DNA of 30,079 nucleotides. It comes from Syntrophomonadaceae bacterium (lineage in GTDB: Bacteria > Bacillota > Dethiobacteria > DTU022). The DNA lies in NCBI GenBank assembly GCA_003553895.1, contig PWFM01000170.1, positions 1 through 30,079 of the forward strand. Reading direction: 5' to 3'. Positions 24,684 to 30,079 of the stretch are shown here, piece by piece (within the stretch, counting starts at the first letter, position 1; each line of letters starts with the position of its first letter). The notes below the pieces were generated by a model, which saw only the letters and a list, made by a program, of their open reading frames with translations, ran no database searches and had not been told where the DNA came from. A program made the position numbers and the translations under genes.

Positions 24684-24758
24684 ATTCAATGTCCGACCGG
24701 CAAGAGCCTCCGGGCCGGAAGCATGATCAGTTGATCCTGTAAAGGGGGTTAAAGGAAT

Positions 24759-25475
24759 TTGCGGCGCAGTGATAGTAAATGGTTCCTGACCCGGGTCAAA
24801 AGGACAATCTATGATTTCAAAATGATCGAACAAGGCGACCGGCTGGCAATCGGCCTTTCCGGCGGTAAAGACAGTTCCGCTCTCCTTTATATCCTCAATA
24901 TTTTCCGCAAACATGCTCCCTTTGATTTTGACCTGCAGCCCATTTATATTCACCTGGGCTGGGATGTTGACCTTGAACCTTTACACAGGCTGGCCGACAG
25001 TATGAATGTCAATCTTCATGTGGAAGAAACAGCTATATCAAAGATCGTTTTTGAGGCCAGGGAAGAAAAAAATCCCTGCGCCCTGTGTGCCAACATGCGG
25101 CACGGCTCCCTGCACCAGGCTGCCAAAAAATTTGCCTGCAACAAGGTAGCCCTGGGCCACCACCTGGACGATGCCATCCAAACTTTTATGCTGAATTTGA
25201 TTTATACCGGGAGAATGGACACTTTTAAACCGGTAACCTACCTGGACCGAGCCGGTTTGTACCAGGTCCGGCCTCTGATCCAGCTTTCAGAAAGCATCCT
25301 TGCTGCCCTGGCCAGGCGGGAAGAGCTGCCTGTTGTAAAAAACCCCTGTCCGGTCAGCGATAAGACCAAGCGTGCAGAAATGGAAAAACTTTTAAGCGAA
25401 CTGGTTGAACGTTACCCTGATTTAAGGGAAAAATGGCGCGCTGCTCTCATGAACAGTTCTTTTTGGAAACGGTAA
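24759..25475 (+). CDS. TtcA-family tRNA thiolation protein (PP-loop ATPase)
   Basis: Adenylates and thiolates a tRNA base using an iron-sulfur cluster; the founding member makes 2-thiocytidine at position 32. 238 aa, single domain. PP-loop SGGKDS at 34-39; C107 and C110 (NPCALCANMRHG) and C197 (VKNPCPVSDKTKR) as probable cluster ligands; LGHHLDDAIQT at 132-142. TTG start, GGGGG about 10 nt upstream. Distinguished from LarE, another PP-loop protein of the nickel-pincer pathway, by the TtcA-type CxxC-RHG-LH and HHLDDAIQT context. Convergent with the bactofilin gene. Confidence 0.85.
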   Translation: MRRSDSKWFLTRVKRTIYDFKMIEQGDRLAIGLSGGKDSSALLYILNIFRKHAPFDFDLQPIYIHLGWDVDLEPLHRLADSMNVNLHVEETAISKIVFEAREEKNPCALCANMRHGSLHQAAKKFACNKVALGHHLDDAIQTFMLNLIYTGRMDTFKPVTYLDRAGLYQVRPLIQLSESILAALARREELPVVKNPCPVSDKTKRAEMEKLLSELVERYPDLREKWRAALMNSSFWKR

Positions 25476-25513
25476 CCAGACCTGCCCTGCTGTAGTTTGC
25501 AAATCCGATATTC

Positions 25514-25542
25514 AAAAAGGAAGCACTTTAACAGTGCTTCCT
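25514..25542 (-). terminator. Intrinsic terminator of the bactofilin gene (minus strand)
   Basis: AGGAAGCACT (25518-25527) pairs with AGTGCTTCCT (25533-25542), 5-nt loop. The A-run at 25514-25518 becomes a T-run following the stem on the minus strand, matching the direction of the bactofilin gene; it also lies 40 bp past the ttcA stop. Confidence 0.75.
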
Positions 25543-25587
25543 CAGTCTGGTAATATCGCGTTTCAAGACGAGGCATTTATTCAGGCA

Positions 25588-26040
25588 TCATTTTCTAGCA
25601 AGATCCCCTGCAGGCTGATTCTCTCTGGTTTCAGCAACCGGGGTCTGCTGTTCCAGTTTGACTTTTGACGCAGTTCCTGCGGACTGATTTTTTTCCTGCA
25701 TTTCCGTGCTGCCCGACAAAACGGCCCCTTCTTCGATTGTCAGTTTTTTGGTTTTGAGGGAGCCGGCGACTGCTCCCGTGCTTTTCAATTCCACCTTTCC
25801 TTCTGCTTCGACAGTTCCTTCACAATAGCCGGCTATAGTTATGTTGCGGGCCTTAAGGTCGACTTTAGCCCGGCCATTTTCACCAATTATTATATCTCCC
25901 GTATTTGTTATATTTCCTTCCACTTCGCCATCAATGCGAATCAAGCCCTTGCCAGTAATATTGCCCTTAAACACAGTATCCTTGCCAATTACGGTGTTTA
26001 TCTTGTCAGAAGGAACTTCTAAGTTGTCTTTTTTAAACAA
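25588..26040 (-). CDS. Bactofilin (polymer-forming cytoskeletal protein)
   Basis: Forms non-polar filaments on the inner membrane, usually in cell-shape or envelope processes. 150 aa: short N-terminal tail, then the DUF583 beta-helix core (about 15-112) with TVIGKDTVFKGNITGKGLIRIDG, EGNI, GDIIIGENGRAKVDLKARNITIAG, and a disordered Gln/Glu-rich tail (115-150). TTG start with AAGGAGG 8 nt upstream. Divergent from larB. Length and ends are normal. Confidence 0.92.
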   Translation of the reverse strand: MFKKDNLEVPSDKINTVIGKDTVFKGNITGKGLIRIDGEVEGNITNTGDIIIGENGRAKVDLKARNITIAGYCEGTVEAEGKVELKSTGAVAGSLKTKKLTIEEGAVLSGSTEMQEKNQSAGTASKVKLEQQTPVAETRENQPAGDLARK

Positions 26041-26264
26041 TGCTGTAGCCTCCTTAGATAATCGATTGTATTTTACTATATTAAATAATTGCTATTTCTA
26101 GCAAGGCCGGTTTGTAGCTGTAAAGGATATTAAAACTAGATTTTCGGCCTTACGCACAAATAAGCTCGGTTTTCTGTATCCCAGGCCGCTCTTGCGTGGA
26201 AACACGGAGGCTTATAATCTTCGCTATTTACTCCTAAAACATCATAAAAGAATGTTTACAAAAT

Positions 26265-26295
26265 TTGTTTGTTATCTGTCTTCATATGGTATAAT
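26265..26295 (+). promoter_or_regulatory. Promoter of larB-larC
   Basis: Extended -10 TGG-TATAAT (26287-26295) with TTGTTT at 26265-26270 (19-bp spacer). The predicted transcript start is only a few bases from the TTG at 26307. Confidence 0.65.
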
Positions 26296-26306
26296 CTAAA
26301 TAAGTA

Positions 26307-27092
26307 TTGCGAAAGGGGTTTGCGGAGATCAATAAGAAATCGCTCCAGGAGTTATTGGAAGCTTTACGTGACGGCAGGATTAATGTTGACGAGGCTTCTG
26401 AACGCCTAAGGTTTTTACCCTATGAAGATATTGGTTTTGCCAGGGTCGATCACCAGCGCTACCTGCGCCGCGGTTTTCCCGAGGTTATATATTGTCCCGG
26501 CAAAACCAGCGGGCAGGTTGTGGCCATATTCGGCCGCCTGGCTGCTTCCGGCGGAGTCGTTCTGGCTACCAGGGCTGATGAAGAAACCTATGAAGCGGTC
26601 CGAGCCGAACATCCCGGGGTGGAATATCACCGGGAAGCGAAGGCGATTGTTCTGCGAGGCGAACCGGAAAAAGAACCTTTTGGATGCGTGGTTGTTGCTT
26701 CAGCGGGAACGGCCGATATGCCTGTAGCTGAGGAAGCTGCCTTAACGGCCGAATTAATCGGAAGCCGGGTTGAAAGGCTTTACGACGTTGGGGTGGCCGG
26801 TATACATCGCCTTTTTGACAACTGGGACAAGCTCAGCCAGGCCCGGGTTATTGTCGTCGTGGCCGGTATGGAGGGAGCTTTGGCAAGCGTCATTGGCGGG
26901 CTGGCCGTCTGTCCTGTGGTGGCAGTGCCTACCAGCGTCGGTTACGGTGCCAACCTGGGCGGGATTGCCCCTCTTTTGACCATGTTAAACAGCTGTGCTT
27001 CCGGAGTAGCAGTAGTTAATATCGACAATGGTTATGGAGCCGGCTACATGGCCGCTTTAATTAACCGGGCTGGAGAAGGGGCGAAGCAATGA
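26307..27092 (+). CDS. larB: LarB, pyridinium-3,5-biscarboxylic acid mononucleotide synthase
   Basis: First step in making the nickel-pincer nucleotide cofactor: carboxylates and hydrolyses nicotinic acid adenine dinucleotide. The N-terminal helix region (LQELLEALRDGRINVDEA) and PYEDIGFARVDHQR match the family; the C-terminal PurE-like part has SAGTADMPVAEEA, PTSVGYGANLGGIAPLL and active Cys230 in MLNSCASGVAVVNIDNGYGAG. The start is unclear: TTG 26307 is the only usable upstream in-frame start but has no ribosome binding site and sits almost at the transcript start, while AAAGGGG lies inside the frame at 26312-26318. The stop overlaps larC by ATGA. Confidence 0.92.
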   Translation: MRKGFAEINKKSLQELLEALRDGRINVDEASERLRFLPYEDIGFARVDHQRYLRRGFPEVIYCPGKTSGQVVAIFGRLAASGGVVLATRADEETYEAVRAEHPGVEYHREAKAIVLRGEPEKEPFGCVVVASAGTADMPVAEEAALTAELIGSRVERLYDVGVAGIHRLFDNWDKLSQARVIVVVAGMEGALASVIGGLAVCPVVAVPTSVGYGANLGGIAPLLTMLNSCASGVAVVNIDNGYGAGYMAALINRAGEGAKQ

Positions 27093-28336
27093 TGGACAGC
27101 CATTTTGCCGCTAACAACCGGGCCGCTGAAGGCGGCTTAAAAATTGCCTATTTCGATTGCTATAATGGAATCAGCGGCGATATGGCCCTGGGCGCTCTCC
27201 TTGATGGTGGGGTTGATTTAAAGGAGTTGCGGGAGTTGCTTGATGGGCTTAAATTGAGTGGTTGGAGTTTGACGACTGAAACCGTTACCCGCGGGGGCAT
27301 TGCCGGGACCCGGGTCCTAATTAGCCTTGATGGGGGCAAAGAGCCCGAGAGGCATTTGAGCGATGTTTTGGCCATCCTGGAACAGGCTGAGCTGCCCGCA
27401 CAGGTAAAAAAGAACAGCCGCACTGTCTTTAATTGCCTGGCCGAAGCCGAAGCGGCAGTGCACGGTACCACAGTGGACAAGGTCCATTTTCACGAGGTGG
27501 GGGCTCTCGACGCTATTATTGATATTACCGGTACCTGCGCCGCTCTATATCTGCTTGGAATAGAACGGTTGATCTGTTCTCCTCTTCCTGTGAGCCGGGG
27601 AGAGGTAAAATGCGCTCACGGCACGCTGCCCTTGCCGGCGCCGGCCACCCTGGAGCTTTTAGCAGGACGTCAGGCGCCCCTGGAAGGTCGGGATGCCGGC
27701 TATGAGCTGGTAACGCCGACCGGGGCGGCCCTGGTTACAGCGTTGGCCGACTCCTTCGGGCCTATACCGGCATTTCAAATTACAGATGTAGGCTGCGGTG
27801 CGGGCAGTATAGATACTGGCTATGCCAATTACCTGCGGGTTTTACTCGGCTACACTGACCTGGTAGAGGGCATTCATGAAGAAAAGATCGTTGTCATAGA
27901 AGCTAATATCGATGATCTTAGCCCGGAAATATATGGCTATGTGATGGAAAGGCTTTTTGAAGCCGGGGCCGTTGATGTCTATTTTACTCCGGTGCAGATG
28001 AAGAAAAACCGGCCCGGCGTTCTACTGACTGCTCTTGTGCCACCTGAAAAAATGAAGGCCGTCCGGGATCTAATTTTTTTGGAGACTTCGACCCTTGGTT
28101 TCCGGATGACCATAGCCCGAAAGCTGATGCGGTCGCGGGAGGTTAAAACAGTGCAAACCCAATGGGGGTCGGTACGGGTCAAGTATGTCCCCGATCCTAA
28201 AGACGGCTTACTTCTTCACTATGCCCCGGAATATGAAGATTGCCGGTCGGTGGCTGTAAAAGCGGGATTGCCCTTGAAGGAGATTTACCGGTTGGTCGAA
28301 AACCTTTTTCAAAATCGCAACAAACTGTCGGATTAG
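27089..28336 (+). CDS. larC: LarC, nickel insertion protein (full length)
   Basis: CTP-dependent cyclometallase that inserts nickel into the pincer nucleotide. 415 aa in one frame, joining the LarC1 (about 15-255) and LarC2 (about 265-410) parts that are linked by a programmed frameshift in Lactobacillus. Marks: YFDCYNGISGDMALGALLD, VHFHEVGALDAIIDI, SPLPVSRGEVKCAHG, ELVTPTGAAL, EANIDDLSPEIYGYVMERL and RKLMRSREV. ATG overlaps the larB stop (ATGA), so the two are translationally coupled. larE and the target racemase larA are not in the window. Confidence 0.93.
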   Translation: MMDSHFAANNRAAEGGLKIAYFDCYNGISGDMALGALLDGGVDLKELRELLDGLKLSGWSLTTETVTRGGIAGTRVLISLDGGKEPERHLSDVLAILEQAELPAQVKKNSRTVFNCLAEAEAAVHGTTVDKVHFHEVGALDAIIDITGTCAALYLLGIERLICSPLPVSRGEVKCAHGTLPLPAPATLELLAGRQAPLEGRDAGYELVTPTGAALVTALADSFGPIPAFQITDVGCGAGSIDTGYANYLRVLLGYTDLVEGIHEEKIVVIEANIDDLSPEIYGYVMERLFEAGAVDVYFTPVQMKKNRPGVLLTALVPPEKMKAVRDLIFLETSTLGFRMTIARKLMRSREVKTVQTQWGSVRVKYVPDPKDGLLLHYAPEYEDCRSVAVKAGLPLKEIYRLVENLFQNRNKLSD

Positions 28337-28433
28337 AATGGTTCCGGCTATTAGCTTTTAGAAACTATGTTTAGCTTATCTAATTTGACTGTTGTAGCAA
28401 ACATCGAGGCAGGGTCATTGTGTGTGAATATTG

Positions 28434-28462
28434 TTGACATATTTAATATTTTGTAATATAAA
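28434..28462 (+). promoter_or_regulatory. Sigma-A promoter of codY
   Basis: TTGACA (28434-28439), 17-bp spacer, TATAAA (28457-28462), 22 bp before the codY start. The spacer holds AATATTTTGTAATAT (28445-28459), which matches the CodY box consensus at about 10 of 15 positions; self-regulation is possible but unproven. Confidence 0.8.
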
Positions 28463-28484
28463 TAAATGAAAGGAGGAGTTTCAA

Positions 28485-29294
28485 ATGGATGATAATTCAT
28501 TATTGCAACCAATTAGGGAAATTAAATCTGCTTTTCTTCATAGTGACGGCCTTTCGGCTGCTTTGAAGGAAGGGGCAAGAGAGATTGCTCGCATAACTGG
28601 TTCCGCCGTTTATGTAGTGGATAAAAGCGGGAAATTTTTGGCCGGTTATCAGGGTGATGTCGAACCGGACAGTCAACTGGTGCAGATGGTAGAGGAGGGA
28701 ACCGCAGCCGGGAGTCCCGGGCTGGAAGAATTGATTCAATCGGACAAACCCCTTTTAAACGTGCCCAGCCCCAAAGGAGTTTCTGATCAAAAGGGGCAGC
28801 AAACTGCGGTGGCGGAAAAGAGTTCACTATACACTGTGGTTCCGATCAGGAGTAATTATAACCCTCTTGGTGCCCTGCTCTTATATCACCCGGGACAGCA
28901 TTTGGGGGACAGGCAATTTTTAGTGGCCGAAATAGCTTCCGCGCTGGCCGGGTTAATATTGCTGCAGTTGACCGTGGGCCAGGAAGAAGAGGATACCAGG
29001 AATAAAAAGCTTGCTGCTGGAGCTTTTGACAGCCTTTCTTACTCAGAAGTGGAGGCAATCCGGGAAATATTAAAAAATATCGATAACAATGAAAGCATTG
29101 TAGTAGCCAGTAAGATTGCCGACAACCTGGGTATCACCCGTTCGGTGATCGTTAATGCACTGCGCAAATTCGAGAGCGCCGGAATAATTGAATCTAGATC
29201 TCTCGGTATGAAGGGGACCCTGATCCGGGTTAAGAACGAGTATGCCCTGGAACTGGTAGCCACTCACTCAGAAAATGTGGATTCGATCCGGTAG
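28485..29294 (+). CDS. codY: CodY, GTP/branched-chain amino acid-sensing global regulator
   Basis: Represses adaptive metabolism in Firmicutes when branched-chain amino acids and GTP are abundant. 269 aa: N-terminal GAF ligand domain (about 1-155; ITGSAVYVVDKSGKFLAGY, YTVVPIRSNYNPLGALLLYH), linker helix, and C-terminal winged helix (about 183-258) with the diagnostic ASKIADNLGITRSVIVNALR and ESRSLGMKGT. AAAGGAGGAG before ATG. It is not flanked by the xerC/hslVU genes that accompany it in Bacillus; it lies 148 bp after larC behind its own promoter and ends at its own terminator, so it is probably a single-gene unit. Confidence 0.97.
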   Translation: MDDNSLLQPIREIKSAFLHSDGLSAALKEGAREIARITGSAVYVVDKSGKFLAGYQGDVEPDSQLVQMVEEGTAAGSPGLEELIQSDKPLLNVPSPKGVSDQKGQQTAVAEKSSLYTVVPIRSNYNPLGALLLYHPGQHLGDRQFLVAEIASALAGLILLQLTVGQEEEDTRNKKLAAGAFDSLSYSEVEAIREILKNIDNNESIVVASKIADNLGITRSVIVNALRKFESAGIIESRSLGMKGTLIRVKNEYALELVATHSENVDSIR

Positions 29295-29456
29295 GCATCA
29301 TTCCGGCAACCTCACGATACCAAGCCTGCCCATCAGTTTAAGGCTTACCGGTCGGCAGCCTGAGTTTGGTATGTACCGGTACTAGCGAGGTAAATAGAGA
29401 AATGATTATACCGGTTTATCTTGTTGCGGTTCAAAATCAAATATATTTTTCCAATG

Positions 29457-29492
29457 GCGGCGATGTGATTTAATTCTCGCCGCTTATTTTTT
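29457..29492 (+). terminator. Intrinsic terminator of codY
   Basis: GCGGCGA (29457-29463) pairs with TCGCCGC (29477-29483), 13-nt loop, then TTATTTTTTATT. Confidence 0.85.
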
Positions 29493-29493
29493 A

Positions 29494-29522
29494 TTGACAG
29501 GTGATAGTGCCGTTGCTAAAAT
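29494..29522 (+). promoter_or_regulatory. Sigma-A promoter of the UPF0316 gene
   Basis: Perfect TTGACA (29494-29499), 17-bp spacer, TAAAAT (29517-29522) preceded by TGC (extended -10). Starts in the tail of the codY terminator. Confidence 0.8.
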
Positions 29523-29579
29523 GAATCCTGTTGTTTAATAAAGCAGATGCTGTTATTATTTTGCATTGGGGGATTGGAA

Positions 29580-30079
29580 TTGCCTTTTGTGCCCGTATTA
29601 TTAACTTATCTGGCTATTTTTTTTGCTAAGATTGCCCACGTCAGCCTGGGGACGGTCCGAATCATCTTTTTAACCCGGGGCAACAGCATGCAGGCTGCGA
29701 TCATCGGCTTTTTTGAAGTGATCATATATCTGATGGCCCTGAGCCTGGTGCTGACCAACCTGGACCAGTGGACCAACATCCTGATCTACGGGCTCGGTTT
29801 TGCTGCCGGGAACCTGGTTGGCAGCAGGATTGAAGAAATGATTGCCGTCGGTTACGTCCATGTGCATATCGTGACCGTCCAGAACTGCGGGACCCTGGAG
29901 CAGGCTTTGCGTGATGAGGGTTACGGCGTCACCACCATGCCTTGTTATGGTAGGGAAGGAGCGCATAGCAGTCTTCAGGTCCTGCTTAAGCGTAAAGAGC
30001 TGCCGTCATTTTTAAAACTCATCGATAAACATGATCCCAAAGCGGTAATCTCGATTTTTGATACCCGCAAGATAATGGG
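29580..30079 (+). CDS. UPF0316/DUF2179 membrane protein, 3' end outside the window
   Basis: The open frame from TTG 29580 (GGGGGATT about 6 nt upstream) runs to the window end, 166 codons. Three hydrophobic helices (about 4-22, 36-60, 67-82) carry the DUF5698 marks SLGTVRIIFLTRGN and GFFEVIIYLMAL; from about 95 a soluble part with HVHIVTVQNCGTLEQALRDEGYGVT and HDPKAVISIFDTRK matches the DUF2179 domain. The protein is normally about 170-190 aa, so only a few codons are missing. A GTG at 29589 is a less likely start. Function unknown. Confidence 0.88.
   Translation, partial: MPFVPVLLTYLAIFFAKIAHVSLGTVRIIFLTRGNSMQAAIIGFFEVIIYLMALSLVLTNLDQWTNILIYGLGFAAGNLVGSRIEEMIAVGYVHVHIVTVQNCGTLEQALRDEGYGVTTMPCYGREGAHSSLQVLLKRKELPSFLKLIDKHDPKAVISIFDTRKIM

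Noticed and set aside
24759..25475. LarE assignment for the PP-loop protein near larBC
   Set aside because: The CxxC-RHG and HHLDDAIQT motifs and the third Cys (KNPCP) fit TtcA, and it is separated from larB by the bactofilin gene on the other strand.
1..30079. CRISPR array, prophage or toxin-antitoxin system
   Set aside because: No regularly spaced direct repeats, phage structural genes or recognisable toxin-antitoxin pair were found.

Overview
The window looks like a chromosomal stretch of an anaerobic, Gram-positive, Clostridia-type Firmicute. The evidence is a CodY regulator, strong AGGAGG-type ribosome binding sites with many TTG starts, several lipobox lipoproteins, a LarB-LarC pair, a bactofilin, a SplB-like radical SAM protein and a selenocysteine-type MsrA. 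The taxon below class level cannot be settled from the sequence. Most of the window is ordinary chromosome. The first ~7 kb is more accessory in character and holds broken or recoded genes.

Region 1 (1-7000): the 3' part of a tmRNA (tag reading frame AKPNYALAA) with its terminator; a frameshifted REP-type (Y1/HUH) transposase lying 2 bp upstream of an HpcH/HpaI aldolase gene; a D-2-hydroxyacid dehydrogenase; tRNA-Ala(CGC); a beta-helix lipoprotein split by an in-frame TAA; a decayed small reading frame with an in-frame TAG; a secreted MsrA whose catalytic position is an in-frame TGA followed by a bSECIS-like hairpin (a predicted selenoprotein); tRNA-Val(CAC); a 44-bp inverted repeat related to the sequence in front of the transposase; and a 53-aa gene on the minus strand.

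Region 2 (7000-12300): an M28-type peptidase with a small two-helix membrane protein, an imidazolonepropionase-like amidohydrolase, a SplB/Rv2578c-type radical SAM protein, and a convergent EamA (DMT) transporter.

Region 3 (12300-22330): a DUF4097-like lipoprotein followed by two tandem SLC13/DASS-type transporters with internal RCK_C domains, the second lacking the usual ion-site motifs; an unrecognised lipoprotein 17 bp ahead of transketolase; a membrane-anchored VanY-type D,D-carboxypeptidase; and two DUF4870 paralogues closed by a terminator.

Region 4 (22330-30079): a B12-binding radical SAM protein with an extra STAS-like C-terminal domain, a 41-aa minus-strand membrane protein, a TtcA-like tRNA thiolase, a minus-strand bactofilin, the larB-larC pair of the nickel-pincer cofactor pathway (larE and larA not in view), codY with a near-consensus promoter and its own terminator, and the start of a UPF0316/DUF2179 membrane protein cut by the window end.

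The best candidate for something out of the ordinary is the extracytoplasmic Sec-MsrA. Its only redox-active residue would be selenocysteine, because apart from the lipobox Cys the protein has no cysteine. Secondary points are the B12-radical SAM-STAS fusion, the divergent second SLC13 copy, and the clustered gene decay downstream of the tmRNA.
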